This document shows positions 43,383-53,654 of a stretch of DNA of 64,000 nucleotides, piece by piece. The DNA comes from Clostridium simiarum (lineage in GTDB: Bacteria; Bacillota; Clostridia; Clostridiales; Clostridiaceae), in contig NZ_JAHLQL010000004.1 of NCBI RefSeq assembly GCF_018919175.1, positions 1-64,000 on the forward strand, read 5' to 3'. Made by a program: the position numbers and the translations under genes. Position 1 is the stretch's first letter, and every line of letters begins with the position of its first letter. A model generated the notes under the pieces. It did no database searches. It was not told where the DNA came from and worked only from the letters and a program-made list of their open reading frames with translations.

Positions 43383-44147
43383 ATGATAGATAATTATAAA
43401 GATTATATAATGAAAGAAGAAACATTAGATGATCTTCAAGTTAAAGGAATACATATAATACAAAAGGCTGAAGGTTTCAGATTCGGCGTGGATGCAGTTC
43501 TTTTAGCAAACTTTGCAAAGGTTAAGAGAAATAACAAGGTTATGGATCTTTGTAGTGGTACGGGAATAATACCATTTTTGATTGCAGGAAAAACAGAAGC
43601 TTCATATATTAGTGGCCTTGAGATACAAGAAGATATGGTGGAAATGGCAGAAAGGACTATAAAGATAAATAATCTTAAAGATAAAATGGATTTTAAGGTT
43701 GGAGATCTAAAAGACTTGAAGCTTTTAAAGTCTCTTGATAAAGTGGATGTACTTACAGTAAACCCTCCCTATAAGCTTTATAAGGCTGGAATTTTGAATC
43801 CTAAGGATAAGAAGGCTATAGCAAGGCATGAAGTCTGTTGTAATCTAGAAGATGTTATAATAGCCTCTAGAGTGCTTTTAAAGGATAATGGAAGGATGTT
43901 TATGGTACATAGACCTGAAAGGCTGGCAGATATTTTATGTCTTATGAGAAAACATAGAATAGAACCTAAAACCATAAGGCTTGTACATCCTAATAGTAAA
44001 AAGCCACCTAACATAGTTTTAGTAGAAGGTCAAAGGGACGGAGGAGCATTTTTGAAATTTGAATCACCCTTATATGTTTATGATGATGAGGGAAATTATA
44101 GTGAAGAGATAAAAAGTATATATGGAAAGTCCTATGAGGATAAATAA
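43383..44147 (+). CDS. tRNA1(Val) (adenine37-N6)-methyltransferase-like (YabB/TrmN6)
   Basis: 254 aa Rossmann methyltransferase. SAM motif VMDLCSGTGIIPFL (~53-66) and catalytic NPPY (127-130) mark an N6-adenine methyltransferase. FRFGVDAVLLANFA before motif I is specific for the YabB/TrmN6 group. It precedes rsmI and faces abrB, the same order as yabB-rsmI-abrB in Bacillus, which supports the call. An in-frame TAA lies just upstream, so ATG 43383 is the earliest start although AAGGAG is ~15 nt away. Confidence 0.9.
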   Translation: MIDNYKDYIMKEETLDDLQVKGIHIIQKAEGFRFGVDAVLLANFAKVKRNNKVMDLCSGTGIIPFLIAGKTEASYISGLEIQEDMVEMAERTIKINNLKDKMDFKVGDLKDLKLLKSLDKVDVLTVNPPYKLYKAGILNPKDKKAIARHEVCCNLEDVIIASRVLLKDNGRMFMVHRPERLADILCLMRKHRIEPKTIRLVHPNSKKPPNIVLVEGQRDGGAFLKFESPLYVYDDEGNYSEEIKSIYGKSYEDK

Positions 44148-44162
44148 AAAGGGGGCATATTC

Positions 44163-44996
44163 ATGGCTAAACTTTATGTAGTGCCAACACCTATAGGAAA
44201 TTTAAAGGATATAACCTTAAGAGCTTTAGAAGCCTTAAATGGAGCTGATATAATTGCAGCAGAGGATACTAGACAGACTTTAAAGCTTTTAAACCACTTT
44301 AATATTAAAAAGCCACTTATAAGCTATCACAAGCATAATGAGCAGTTTAAAAGTGATGAATTATTAAATAGAATAAAGCAAGGAGAAGATATAGCCCTTG
44401 TAAGCGATGCTGGAACACCTGGTATTTCAGATCCTGGAAGTGTGATAATTCAAAAGTGTATAAAAGAATCCATAGAAATTGAAGTTTTACCTGGTGCTAC
44501 AGCTTTAATTACTGCTATGGTTTATTCAGGGTTAGATTCAACTAAGTTTCTATTTAGAGGGTTTTTACCTAGAGAAAATAAAGAAAAAAGGATTTTGCTA
44601 GAGGATTTAAAGGACAGACAAGAGACTCTTATATTTTATGAGGCGCCTCATAGATTAAAAGATACATTAATGATTATAAGAGATAACTTAGGAAATAGAA
44701 AAGTAGCACTTTGTAGAGAGCTTACAAAGCTTCATGAAGAGATTTTAAGATATACCTTAGAAGAAGCTATAGATCATTACGAAAAGATTAATCCACGAGG
44801 GGAATATGTGCTTTTAATAGAGGGGAAAAGTGAAGAGGAGATTATAAAAGAAAAGGAAAGCACTTGGATAGACATTACTATAGAAGAGCATATAGATAGA
44901 TACATAGATCAGGGATTAACCAAAAAAGAAGCTATAAAAAAGGTAGCTAAGGATAGAGGTATGCCTAAGTCAGAAGTTTATAAATATACAATATAA
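44163..44996 (+). CDS. rsmI: 16S rRNA (cytidine1402-2'-O)-methyltransferase
   Basis: 277 aa, standard RsmI length. LYVVPTPIGNLKDITLRALE at the start, AAEDTRQTLKLLNHF, LVSDAGTPGISDPG and LPGATALITA are diagnostic RsmI blocks. It methylates C1402 in the decoding centre of 16S rRNA. A C-terminal helical extension is present. Starts 15 nt after the methyltransferase gene with AAAGGGGG; the operon ends at the terminator at 44996. Confidence 0.96.
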   Translation: MAKLYVVPTPIGNLKDITLRALEALNGADIIAAEDTRQTLKLLNHFNIKKPLISYHKHNEQFKSDELLNRIKQGEDIALVSDAGTPGISDPGSVIIQKCIKESIEIEVLPGATALITAMVYSGLDSTKFLFRGFLPRENKEKRILLEDLKDRQETLIFYEAPHRLKDTLMIIRDNLGNRKVALCRELTKLHEEILRYTLEEAIDHYEKINPRGEYVLLIEGKSEEEIIKEKESTWIDITIEEHIDRYIDQGLTKKEAIKKVAKDRGMPKSEVYKYTI

Positions 44997-45026
44997 AAAA
45001 GAGACGACAGGGTCGTCTCTTTTATT
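44996..45026. terminator. Bidirectional terminator between rsmI and abrB
   Basis: AAAAGAGACGAC / GTCGTCTCTTTT with a tiny loop; T-runs on both strands serve both convergent genes. Confidence 0.92.
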
Positions 45027-45034
45027 ATAAGAAA

Positions 45035-45280
45035 TTATTTTTCATTTTTAATTTCTTGTAAACAGTTTTTGCAAATATTTTTTCCTTTGTGGTTTATAAC
45101 GTCTCTAGCGTCACCACAGAAAATACAAGCTGGCTCATATTTCTTTAATATGATTTGCTCACCATCTACATATATTTCTAAAGCGTCCTTTTCAGCTATG
45201 TCTAAAGTTCTTCTAAGTTCTATAGGAATAACTATTCTTCCTAGTTCATCCACTCTTCTAACAACACCTGTTGATTTCAT
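45035..45280 (-). CDS. abrB: Transition-state regulator AbrB
   Basis: 81 aa. The N-terminal swapped-hairpin DNA-binding domain (STGVVRRVDELGRIVIPIEL) is nearly identical to known AbrB proteins. The C-terminal part carries Cys52-x2-Cys55 and Cys70-x2-Cys73, a zinc-ribbon-like arrangement common in clostridial AbrB and unlike B. subtilis AbrB. It represses stationary-phase genes. AGGAGGAG ribosome site before the ATG. Spo0A control is indicated by the 0A box in its leader. Confidence 0.95.
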   Translation of the reverse strand: MKSTGVVRRVDELGRIVIPIELRRTLDIAEKDALEIYVDGEQIILKKYEPACIFCGDARDVINHKGKNICKNCLQEIKNEK

Positions 45281-45304
45281 AATATGCTCCTCCTTTTTAC
45301 ATGT

Positions 45305-45352
45305 TTCGACATTTTCTACTTAAATAATAGCAAAAATGTAACTTAAAGTCAA
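45305..45352 (-). promoter_or_regulatory. abrB promoter with Spo0A box
   Basis: Read leftward: TTGACT (45352-45347), 17 nt, TATTAT (45329-45324), then TGTCGAA (45311-45305), an exact Spo0A-box core at about +7 to +13. The placement matches Spo0A~P repression of abrB known from Bacillus. Confidence 0.85.
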
Positions 45353-45777
45353 CTATTCAGAAGAATTTTTTTTGATTAATTACAAATTTCTTACTGAATT
45401 TCATCTCAAAGTTAATATACTACCATATTATTGAAATGTCAAGTAGTTTATTGTAAAATATAGCAAAACATGAAGTCCACTTTAAAGCTTGCTATATAAA
45501 GGATTATACCCAATTTTTAATTTTTATTAACAAAAAACTTTCATAAACTTAAAAAAAAATTTTTATTTTTTTAAACATATGGTAAATAACGTGAAGAGTT
45601 TTTTTTCTATTGAAAAAACTAATACTATCAATAGAAAAAGGATATAATTGTATTAAAATCAATATAAAAGCATATTAAAAAGGTAAAAAATATTAATTAA
45701 ATATAAGAAAATTTTATAAAATTTAATTTTGCGATAAAAAAGTGTGAATTTATGTTAATAGGTAAAGGTTTTCTACA

Positions 45778-45807
45778 TTGTAAAATCATGATACTTTATG
45801 ATATAAT
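45778..45807 (+). promoter_or_regulatory. Promoter of the transaldolase-like gene
   Basis: TTGTAA (45778-45783), 18 nt, TATAAT (45802-45807). The 45353-45777 stretch before it is AT-rich and holds no gene that I can see, apart from a short inverted repeat with TTTTTTCTATTG at ~45600-45640. Confidence 0.65.
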
Positions 45808-45911
45808 TAATAGAAGAAAAGCTTTACAGATGAAATCTATTTTTAATTAATATATTTTAAGAGTAGTTCATCTAAATTAATAAAAATCAATAAGAATAAG
45901 GAGGAATATAC

Positions 45912-46553
45912 ATGAAATTTTTTATTGACACTGCCAATGTAGAAGAAATAAGGAAAGCAGCAGAACTTGGAGTAATCGATGGTGTTACTACAAATCCGTC
46001 TTTGATAGCAAAGGAAGGAAGAGACCTTAAAGAAGTTATTGAAGAGATATGTTCTATAGTAGATGGTCCTATAAGTGCAGAGGTTATAAGCCTTCAAGCA
46101 GATAAGATGATTGAAGAAGCAAAAGAATTAATAAAATTACATAAAAATATAGTTATTAAAATCCCAATGTGTGCTGAAGGTCTAAAAGCTGTAAGCGCTT
46201 TATCAAAAAAAGGGATAAAAACAAATGTTACTTTAATATTCTCAGCTCAACAAGCACTATTAGCGGCAAAGGCAGGAGCTACATATGTTAGTCCTTTCTT
46301 AGGAAGATTAGATGACATAGGTAATGGTGGACTTCCAATAATAGAAGATATTGTAGAGATATTTGACTTTTATGGAATAGAAACTGAGGTTATAGCAGCA
46401 AGTATAAGGACTCCAATGCACGTATTAGATTGTGCTAAAGTAGGTTCTCATATAGCTACAATACCTTATAAGGTTATAACTCAGATGATAGGTCATCCTT
46501 TAACAGATGCAGGAATTAAAAAATTCTTAGAAGATTATGAAGGAATGAAATAA
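45912..46553 (+). CDS. Transaldolase-like fructose-6-phosphate aldolase (FSA/TalC family)
   Basis: 213 aa, the short FSA/MipB-type transaldolase. [16 protein letters not shown]...[17 protein letters not shown] is the family start; the Schiff-base Lys is 83 in [21 protein letters not shown] is the later signature. It could act as transaldolase or as fructose-6-phosphate aldolase in the pentose phosphate route; the two are hard to separate by sequence. AAGGAGG ribosome site. Single gene. Confidence 0.93.
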   Translation: MKFFIDTANVEEIRKAAELGVIDGVTTNPSLIAKEGRDLKEVIEEICSIVDGPISAEVISLQADKMIEEAKELIKLHKNIVIKIPMCAEGLKAVSALSKKGIKTNVTLIFSAQQALLAAKAGATYVSPFLGRLDDIGNGGLPIIEDIVEIFDFYGIETEVIAASIRTPMHVLDCAKVGSHIATIPYKVITQMIGHPLTDAGIKKFLEDYEGMK

Positions 46554-46576
46554 TATTTTATAAAATAACAGTGAGT

Positions 46577-46621
46577 AGTGAAGCTTCTTAAAGTTATACT
46601 TTAGGAAGCTTCACTATTTTG
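46577..46621 (+). terminator. Terminator of the transaldolase-like gene
   Basis: AGTGAAGCTTCTTAAAG / CTTTAGGAAGCTTCACT, then ATTTTG. Confidence 0.85.
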
Positions 46622-46807
46622 CTTTAATGTATATAAGGGTAATGCTCTAATACAGCATATGAAAGGGCTTACAAGAAAGTTTTATTAAGCAATAGGTATA
46701 ATGAAATTTTATTTCCTATAAAGAGAGATAATAGAAACTGAAACTAAAGGAATTGGATAGAATAGTATTGTCATCCATTAAAGTACTTTTTAGTTGGAAA
46801 TTAAACC

Positions 46808-46836
46808 TTGTAATAGGTTTATATATACCGTATAAT
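46808..46836 (+). promoter_or_regulatory. Promoter of the DUF1836 gene
   Basis: TTGTAA (46808-46813), 17 nt, TATAAT (46831-46836); leader of ~94 nt. The rest of 46622-46807 shows nothing recognisable. Confidence 0.7.
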
Positions 46837-46936
46837 ATTATTAAAGAATTATTTTATAATTAATGCAAAAGATAATGTTAAATAAATAGTATTAAAAAGT
46901 TGTTTTAAGATAATATTACTAAGGAGGTGCCTTTTA

Positions 46937-47533
46937 TTGGAGGATAAAAATTTTGATATTAATTATGTAGCGGGACTTGCTGAAGAGATGTCTATGGGAA
47001 ATTTAGTACCCTATGAGGACTTGCCAAAGTATGATCTCTTTTTATCACAAGTTATTGATTATTTAAATGATAAGTTTACTGAGGAAAAGTATACTAATAA
47101 CATAGTTCAAAATTATATTAAAAGTGAGGTAATTTCAAAACCAGAGGATAGCAAAAAGAGAGGTTATACAAAACTTCATCTTGCACAACTTGTGCTGTTA
47201 AGCTATATGAGACCAGTTTTAACAACTGAAGAGATAAGAAAGGTTTTTAGATTAGCCTTTAATGATATAAATGATAGAAGTGATGATATAATCTCCTGGG
47301 AAAATGCCTATAAGATTTTTTCAGATATACAAAAGGATAGTTTTCAAGACTTTTTGACAGATCATAAGTTTTTTGATGAAGATAAGCTAAACACAATAAT
47401 TGAAGATCTTAAATTAAAAGATAAAGATGAAGAAAAAATAAAGATATTTATAATAGTTATGACTTTAATAGCTCAAGCCAGTGTTATAAAAAAACTTGTG
47501 CAAAAAATTGTAAGTGACTATCATGACGAATAA
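46937..47533 (+). CDS. DUF1836-family protein (MerR-like helical, unknown role)
   Basis: 198 aa, all-helical, acidic. RGYTKLHLAQLVLLSYMRPVLTTEEIRKVF is the DUF1836 core, thought to be a winged-helix-like domain. The C-terminal half contains two helices with a hydrophobic stretch (IFIIVMTLIAQASVI). Function unknown. The start is TTG at 46937, set by AAGGAGGTG 8 nt upstream. Followed 75 nt later by a YvrJ gene. Confidence 0.8.
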   Translation: MEDKNFDINYVAGLAEEMSMGNLVPYEDLPKYDLFLSQVIDYLNDKFTEEKYTNNIVQNYIKSEVISKPEDSKKRGYTKLHLAQLVLLSYMRPVLTTEEIRKVFRLAFNDINDRSDDIISWENAYKIFSDIQKDSFQDFLTDHKFFDEDKLNTIIEDLKLKDKDEEKIKIFIIVMTLIAQASVIKKLVQKIVSDYHDE

Positions 47534-47608
47534 AATAAGTTTTATACTAAAACTTAATAGAAATATATAAAATCTTGCATATTTATTTATTGAGGGGAGA
47601 TGATAAAT

Positions 47609-47758
47609 ATGGAAGGTTTTATTTCTTTAATAGGTAATGTAGGATTTCCTATAGCAATATCTCTATATTTACTTATAAGAATTGAAGGGAAACTAGAGAG
47701 CCTAACCACAAGTATAAACACCTTATCCACAGCAGTAAATAATTTTTTTGAAAAATAG
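47609..47758 (+). CDS. YvrJ-family small membrane protein (49 aa)
   Basis: Reads MEGFISLIGNVGFPIAISLY, then LLIRIEGKLESL and ends NNFFEK. One helix after G-N-x-G-F-P, then a short amphipathic tail with RIE-KLE-L, matching the YvrJ family. GAGGGGAGATG ribosome site 8 nt before the ATG. Function unknown; similar short proteins occur beside holin-like genes. Confidence 0.8.
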   Translation: MEGFISLIGNVGFPIAISLYLLIRIEGKLESLTTSINTLSTAVNNFFEK

Positions 47759-47789
47759 TAGGATTGTAACTGGCAGTTATGACGCAAAA

Positions 47790-47834
47790 AGGCTTTTGAA
47801 TTCATTAGTTTGAAATTCAAAAGCCTAGATTTTT
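47790..47834 (+). terminator. Terminator after yvrJ
   Basis: AGGCTTTTGAATTT / AAATTCAAAAGCCT pairs around a short loop, then GATTTTT. Confidence 0.85.
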
Positions 47835-47858
47835 ATGCCTAAAACTTTACCTAAAGGA

Positions 47859-47934
47859 ACGTACCTATTTTATAAAGTAATAAGATAGATTAATAAACGT
47901 ACCTATTTCATAAAGTAATAAGACGGATTAATAA
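47859..47934. repeat. Tandem duplication, 38-bp unit
   Basis: The unit beginning ACGTACCTATTT and ending GATTAATAAA occurs at 47859-47896 and 47897-47934, with three differences. It lies between the yvrJ terminator and the 3' end of the selenoprotein gene. Confidence 0.88.
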
Positions 47935-47952
47935 AACATATAAGATTTATAT

Positions 47953-48252
47953 CTAATTGCAGGACGAATTGTCTGCACCTTGAAGTATTACATTAAAGTT
48001 ATCTCCAAAGATCCCTTTAGTGTGAACTATTTTGGCATCATCAAATAAGAATGAAAATTCTTTATCTGCTACAATTTTTATTCCATTTTCAATGTGAATA
48101 TCGTCTTCTGACTTTTGTTCATCCAGAACAACTCCAAAACTAGGGCCACCTCAGCCAAAACCTTTTATAACGATTCTAACTGAATCCTTTCCTTTATTAT
48201 CTAAAGACTTTTTTAAAGCATCTATTGTATCATTGCTTATTGAAAATTTCAT
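47953..48252 (-). CDS. HesB/IscA-like selenoprotein (in-frame UGA = Sec34)
   Basis: 99 aa when the TGA at 48153-48151 is read as selenocysteine; the frame otherwise continues uninterrupted to TAG (47955-47953). It starts MKFSISNDTIDALKKSL, after AAGGAGG 7 nt before the ATG. The context GFG-U-GGPSFGVVLDE matches the known HesB-like selenoprotein family, where Sec or Cys takes this place; the usual IscA C-terminal C-x-C is absent, leaving only Cys98 near the end. A stem-loop right after the UGA fits a bacterial SECIS (48115-48131). Probable role: binding or transfer of sulfur, Fe-S or selenium-linked redox. No sel genes lie in the window. Confidence 0.88.
48115..48131 (-). promoter_or_regulatory. 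Candidate bacterial SECIS hairpin
   Basis: On the coding strand: TTGTTC-TGGAT-GAACAA, a 6-bp perfect stem with a G-G apical loop, 26-30 nt downstream of the UGA, inside the 16-37-nt window known for SelB-binding elements. Confidence 0.75.
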
Positions 48253-48410
48253 TACATGACCTCCTTATAAAAGTAGTTCTTATTTTAGTTTTATCTTTAT
48301 TCAAAAATTTATTAATAGAAATGTAATTGTAATATAAGATAAATTAACTTTAAACTGCTTAAATAATATAGAAGTTTTGTATTTAAAAAATCCTATATAA
48401 CAAAAGCACA

Positions 48411-48465
48411 CTACCCCTCGGGGGTATTATAGAAATATTATATAGCCTTATTATTTTTATGTCAA
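48411..48465 (-). promoter_or_regulatory. Selenoprotein promoter with CsoR/CstR-type operator
   Basis: Read leftward: TTGACA (48465-48460), 17 nt, TATAAT (48442-48437), then ATACCCCCGAGGGGTAG (48427-48411) just after the expected start. The G-tract palindrome closely resembles operators of CsoR-family repressors (copper CsoR, persulfide CstR). No such repressor gene is in the window. The leader is ~175 nt. The other side, 48466-48866, has no gene, only AT-rich sequence upstream of the MCP gene. Confidence 0.75.
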
Positions 48466-48866
48466 ATGGTTTTATTACTTTTTAAGCTGTACCTATACTG
48501 ATTTGTTAAAAATATCAGTATAATATATCAAAAAATGCTATACAGTAGAATACGTATACAAATTTATAAAAATAATGAGCAAATTTTTTATTTTAATACA
48601 AAATTAGAGTGAAATAAAGATTTTTTTAAAATAAATTATAATAAACTATAAAAAAATATTAAAAACTACGATAATAAAATAAGTTACTATTTTGTAATCC
48701 TTATTTTTTAACATTAAATATAATATGGTTAGCATAATGAAAATTTTTTATTAAATTCTTTAAAGAGATTTTGAACAATAACTATTAAATTAAATAAAGT
48801 TAAATTAATGGTGTGTTAAAATAAGCAGTAAAAAAAGCACATTAAGTTAAAAGTAGGAGGGAAAAT

Positions 48867-50924
48867 ATGGAGGAGAAGCAAGTGAATAATAAATTAAAAA
48901 AACATAAACATCCAAAGAAAGGTAAAACTATTAGAAGTCAAATTACAGCCATACTATTAATAGTAGCTCTTATACCTGTTATAGGACTATCCATTGGTAA
49001 TGCCTACTCACTAAAATCAACAGTAAGCAAAAATTTTAATGAGGTAGTATCTCAAAGTTTGAGTAAGATAGGTCAAATTATTAATGAAAGCTATAGAGGA
49101 AATATGTCTTCTGTAGAATATATAGCAAAGAGCTCTGATATTAAAAAGATTAATACAAGCGAAGAAGCAAAAAAAGATCTTAAAGCAAATTTAGATAATT
49201 TCATTGAGACACACAAAGATACTACTAGCATTTACTTAGGAAAAGAATTAGATGGATCATTGATTAGTTCTCTTAAGGAAGATTTAACGTTAAATTATGA
49301 TGCTAGAAAAAGATTGTGGTATCAAGATGCTATAAAAGCAGGAGATAATATGGCAATATCAAAGCCTTATGAAGATGCTACCACTAAAGAGATGGTATTA
49401 ACTTTTTCAAAGGCAGTAAAAGATGATAATGGACAGCTTTTAGGGGTTTTGGCAGCAGATGTTAAATTAAGCAAAATAACAGAGTTGGTACAAGCTATAA
49501 GCATAGGTAAAAATGGCTATGCCACAGTTATTGATGAATCAGGTAGAATTATTGCACATAAAGACAAGGCAGTTACAGGAAAAGGTAAAGATGAGTTACC
49601 TTGGATAGAAAAGGTGATGAGCTTTGAAGATTTAGCTCCATCACCTATAGAAGTAGATGGAAAAAACTTCATAGGCTTTAAAACTACAGATAAAGCATCA
49701 GGCTCTGTAATAGTAGCTTTTATACAGCAAAGTGAAATTACATCATTAGTATTTTATGAAATGATATTACCAATTATAATATTTGGTGCATCCATTATCT
49801 TAATAATTTTATTTGCAACTTGGTTTTCATCTAGGATGGAAAAACCAATGAAAGAAGTTGTAAGTATATTGGATAAGGTAAAGGGAGGAGACTTTACTGA
49901 AAAAGCAGAAGTCAAAGACTATTACAATTTTGAAACTAAAAGTATGGTAATAGCCATGAACTCAGTAATAGACGATATGAATGATCTCTTAAAGGGAGTA
50001 AAAGAAACTACAACAAAAGTAAAAGAATCCTCAGAAACCTTGTTTATCATAACAAAGGAATCTACAAATGTGGGAGAAGAGGTAGCTAGAGCTGTAGGAG
50101 AAATAGCAGAAGGGGCTACAAAGCAAGCAGCAGAGTTAAATAAAAGTGTAAATATTTCTGGGGATTTAGGAGAAGAAGTTAGCCAATCCTTAAAAAATGC
50201 TTCAGCTATGTTAGAAGGATCTAAGGTAGTTAAAAAGGCATCAGAAGAAGGGCAAAAAGCTATAATAGATTTAAAAAATGCTTACATGGAAAATGAAAAA
50301 GCATCTCTTGAAGTATCCTCAAAAGTTGATAAGGTGGCAGAAAGCTCCAATCAAATAAGCACAATAACAGACAGCATAAAAGCCATTACGGAACAGACAA
50401 ATTTACTTGCACTAAATGCTTCTATCGAAGCTGCTAGAGCTGGAGAGGCAGGAAGAGGATTTGCTGTAGTAGCTGAAGAAGTTAGAACCTTAGCCGAAGA
50501 GTCAGGGAAGTTTGCAGAAGAAATATCAAAAGTAGTTAATACCATAAAAGAAGATGTTAATCAGCTATATGAAAAAACTGAGTTTACAAAAGAACTTAAC
50601 AATAAGACAGGGCAAAGTGTTCAGATTACTACAGAAAAATTTGATTACATAGTAGATAAAGTAAATGAACTAGAAAACTATGTTAAGTACGTGGACGAGT
50701 CCCTTCATTCTATAAATTCAAGTAAAGATATAGTGGTAGGCAAAATTTCAGAGGTAGCAATAGTATCAGAAGAAACAGCAGCAACAACAGAAGAGGTAAG
50801 CGCATCATCAGAAGAACAATCCTCAGGACTTCAAGAGATAGCAAATGAGGCAGATACTTTAAATAACTATTCTGAAAGGTTAAGTGAGCTTATAAAAAGA
50901 TTTAAAGTAGAAAAGGATATTTAA
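48867..50924 (+). CDS. Methyl-accepting chemotaxis protein (dCache)
   Basis: 685 aa. TM1 ~24-46, extracellular dCache_1 ligand domain (~50-290; [15 protein letters not shown] and [18 protein letters not shown] are its strands), TM2 ~298-318, HAMP, then a signalling domain with the hairpin tip [32 protein letters not shown]. No pentapeptide tether. AGGAGGG before ATG 48867. It and the MCP at 51402 are paralogues, close in the second half and diverged in the sensor. Confidence 0.94.
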   Translation: MEEKQVNNKLKKHKHPKKGKTIRSQITAILLIVALIPVIGLSIGNAYSLKSTVSKNFNEVVSQSLSKIGQIINESYRGNMSSVEYIAKSSDIKKINTSEEAKKDLKANLDNFIETHKDTTSIYLGKELDGSLISSLKEDLTLNYDARKRLWYQDAIKAGDNMAISKPYEDATTKEMVLTFSKAVKDDNGQLLGVLAADVKLSKITELVQAISIGKNGYATVIDESGRIIAHKDKAVTGKGKDELPWIEKVMSFEDLAPSPIEVDGKNFIGFKTTDKASGSVIVAFIQQSEITSLVFYEMILPIIIFGASIILIILFATWFSSRMEKPMKEVVSILDKVKGGDFTEKAEVKDYYNFETKSMVIAMNSVIDDMNDLLKGVKETTTKVKESSETLFIITKESTNVGEEVARAVGEIAEGATKQAAELNKSVNISGDLGEEVSQSLKNASAMLEGSKVVKKASEEGQKAIIDLKNAYMENEKASLEVSSKVDKVAESSNQISTITDSIKAITEQTNLLALNASIEAARAGEAGRGFAVVAEEVRTLAEESGKFAEEISKVVNTIKEDVNQLYEKTEFTKELNNKTGQSVQITTEKFDYIVDKVNELENYVKYVDESLHSINSSKDIVVGKISEVAIVSEETAATTEEVSASSEEQSSGLQEIANEADTLNNYSERLSELIKRFKVEKDI

Positions 50925-50953
50925 TTAATAAGATATATTCAAATTTTATAAAA

Positions 50954-51003
50954 ACAAACTGTAATGTAGATTAATCTCATCTACATTACAGTTTGTTTTT
51001 TTA
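50954..51003 (+). terminator. Terminator of the first MCP gene
   Basis: AAACAAACTGTAATGTAGAT and its complement, ending GTTTGTTTTTTT. Confidence 0.9.
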
Positions 51004-51017
51004 TTTTAAAATTAATT

Positions 51018-51194
51018 AACTTTATAGAATTTTAAGATAAAATATTAAATTGTAATAGACTTTTAAAGTATTGAACAGCAATAAACTGTATATAGTTTTA
51101 GGGTAAAGTATTGAAAAGAAATAGGCTTTATATAGTTTTAACGTAAAATACTAAAAAACAATTGACTTTATGGAATTTTAACATAAAATATTAT
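51018..51194. repeat. Degenerate ~40-bp tandem repeat array between two MCP genes
   Basis: About 4.5 units built on CTTTATAGAATTTTAA, then GTAAAATATT and a CAAT/TAAT end, at ~51018, 51057 (shortened), 51083, 51122 and 51160. Internal identity is ~65-80%. The remaining 51195-51398 stretch shows no gene. Confidence 0.65.
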
Positions 51195-51401
51195 TAGTAA
51201 CATTAGAGAATTTGTTAATTTTTTATATTCTGTAAAAATTTAAATAAAAACATGGTATAATAATTATAGAAAATAATACAATGAAATAATTTCAGATTTA
51301 CATAATTAAGCAAATTAATTAAGAGATAAAACTAAGGCTATTAAAAGTTATGGTCTTATTTTTATTGCATTTGATTATATATTAAAGGATTAGGGGGATT
51401 G

Positions 51402-53453
51402 ATGGTGGAAATGAATTCAGAAAAATATAATGAGGATAAGAAAAAATCCGGTAAATTAAAAAAAGTAAAGAGCTTAAGAAGAGAATTAACCACACTAATG
51501 CTTGTAGTATCATTACTACCTATTATAGGTATAGTATCAGCTAATCTATATTCATTAACTTCCACTATAAAAGAAAACTTCGGAGATATAGTAGAGCAAA
51601 GCTTAGGGAAAGTTGGACAAGTTTTATTAGAAAGTTCCAAAAGGAACTCTGATTCTGTTAAGTATCTTTCGCAAGATCCAGATATTAAAGACGTAATAAA
51701 TAATCCTCAATCAAAAGAAAACTTCACTAGAAATCTAAGTTCCTTTATTAATACTAATAGTGATGTATGTAACGTTTTTATTGCATATGATGAAGGAACC
51801 TTTATAGCAGAACCTAATCCTGTTCTACCAGAAGGATTTGATGCAAGAACAAGAGAATGGTATAAAGAGTCAGTTAATTCTAGTGACAAGGTAGTTATGT
51901 CAAAGCCTTACATAGATGCAGCTACAAAAGAGACTATAATAACTTATTCAAAAGCAATAAAAGATAGTACAGGAAAAAACAATGCAGTTTTAGGAATAGA
52001 TGTAAAGTTAAGCAAAGTAACAGATTTAATTTCAAATATAACCATAGGAAAGAATGGATATGTAGCTGTTTTAGATAATAACGGAACAATTATAGCTCAT
52101 GGAAATAAAACCTCCATGGGAAAAACAAAAAAAGAAGAGCCTTGGATAGAAGAGGTTATGAAATATGAAGATTTAAAACCTACACCTATAGATATAGCAG
52201 GAGAAAAGCAAATAGCCTTTAAGGTTAAAGATGCTGAAACAGGCTTTATAATTGTTGGATTTATCTATCAAAGTGAACTAAATACATTGATACTTAAAGA
52301 AGTAACTTTGCCACTTATAATATTTGCAGTTTTTGTTGTAATAATAATTATAGCAGCAGCCATATACTCTAAAAAAGTTCAAAAACCTATACTAGAAATG
52401 GTAGCTATACTAGATAAAATTAAAGAAGGGGACTTCACAGAAAAAGCAGAAATGAAAAAGGGTTATAACAGAGAAATACAGAGTGTAGTCATGGGACTAA
52501 ATTCTGTTATAGATGATATGACAGAATTACTTAAAGGGGTAAAGAACACTACTGAAAAAGTTAGAGAAGCCTCAGATTCTTTGTTTACCATAACAAAAGA
52601 AGCCACAGAAGTTGGAGAGGAAGTAGCTAGAGCGGTAGAACAAATTGCAGAAGGAGCTACAAGTCAGGCTCAGCAGTTAAATGAAAGTGTAAGTGTTGCC
52701 GAATCACTAGGAGATGAGGTTAATAAGTCCTTAAATCGTGCTACAGAAATGTTAGAAGCCTCAAAGGGAGTTAAAGTAGCTTCAGAAGAAGGTAGTAAAG
52801 CCATTATAGATCTTAAAAATGCTTATATTAAAAATGAAGAAGCTTCAAAGGAAGTATCTGAAAAAGTTGATCAAGTAGCAGAAAGTTCAAATCAAATAAG
52901 CAGTATTACAGAAACTATAAAAGCTATAACAGATCAAACAAATCTATTGGCCTTAAATGCTTCTATTGAAGCTGCAAGAGCTGGAGAGGCAGGGAAAGGT
53001 TTTACTGTGGTAGCAGAAGAAGTTAGAAAGCTAGCAGAAGAATCATCAAAATCTGCAGAAGAAATTGAAAAAGTAATAGAAACAATAAAATCCAATGTTA
53101 AAGATCTTTACTCAAAGACAGAATTTACAAAGGAATTAAATTTAGAAACAGGAGAAAGCATAAATATAACCACAGAAAAATTCAAATTTATACTAGATAG
53201 AATAGAAGAACTAGAAAAAAATGTAGAAGCCGTAAATGTGGAATTAAACTTAGTTCATTCAAGCAAAGATGTGGTAGTAGAAAATATTTCAGAAGTAGCT
53301 ACAGTATCAGAAGAAACAGCAGCAACAACAGAAGAGGTAAGCGCATCATCAGAAGAACAAGCTTCAGGGCTCCATGAAATAGCAAATCAAGCAGAAATCT
53401 TAAACAACTATGCAGAAGGACTAGAAGAGTTAATAGAAAAGTTTAAAGTCTAA
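51402..53453 (+). CDS. Methyl-accepting chemotaxis protein (dCache), paralogue
   Basis: ~683 aa. TM1 ~26-48, dCache_1 domain ([35 protein letters not shown]), TM2 ~300-320, HAMP, signalling tip [45 protein letters not shown]. The ending ([17 protein letters not shown]) is identical in part to the first MCP. The start is uncertain among ATG 51402, GTG 51405 and ATG 51411; GGGGG at 51393 fits the second best. Ligand unknown. Confidence 0.93.
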   Translation: MVEMNSEKYNEDKKKSGKLKKVKSLRRELTTLMLVVSLLPIIGIVSANLYSLTSTIKENFGDIVEQSLGKVGQVLLESSKRNSDSVKYLSQDPDIKDVINNPQSKENFTRNLSSFINTNSDVCNVFIAYDEGTFIAEPNPVLPEGFDARTREWYKESVNSSDKVVMSKPYIDAATKETIITYSKAIKDSTGKNNAVLGIDVKLSKVTDLISNITIGKNGYVAVLDNNGTIIAHGNKTSMGKTKKEEPWIEEVMKYEDLKPTPIDIAGEKQIAFKVKDAETGFIIVGFIYQSELNTLILKEVTLPLIIFAVFVVIIIIAAAIYSKKVQKPILEMVAILDKIKEGDFTEKAEMKKGYNREIQSVVMGLNSVIDDMTELLKGVKNTTEKVREASDSLFTITKEATEVGEEVARAVEQIAEGATSQAQQLNESVSVAESLGDEVNKSLNRATEMLEASKGVKVASEEGSKAIIDLKNAYIKNEEASKEVSEKVDQVAESSNQISSITETIKAITDQTNLLALNASIEAARAGEAGKGFTVVAEEVRKLAEESSKSAEEIEKVIETIKSNVKDLYSKTEFTKELNLETGESINITTEKFKFILDRIEELEKNVEAVNVELNLVHSSKDVVVENISEVATVSEETAATTEEVSASSEEQASGLHEIANQAEILNNYAEGLEELIEKFKV

Positions 53454-53512
53454 ATGTAAATAAATATGAAAGCTTCACAAAATCCAGTTTTTGAGAAGCA
53501 TAGAATATATAC

Positions 53513-53549
53513 AAAAGCCAAATTCTCAACATGAGAATTTGGCTTTTAA
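53513..53549 (+). terminator. Terminator of the second MCP gene
   Basis: AAAAGCCAAATTCTC / GAGAATTTGGCTTTT around a 5-nt loop. Confidence 0.92.
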
Positions 53550-53654
53550 AATATAGTACTAAACTTTAAAAATTATACAGTCTAAATTAAATACCATAAA
53601 AAGATAAATTAAAATAAAAAAAGTACGCTTTTAGGTAAACAATGAGCTAAACAA

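Noticed and set aside
45353..45777. Regulatory RNA between abrB and the aldolase gene
   Set aside because: Only AT-rich sequence with weak short hairpins; nothing that I could support.
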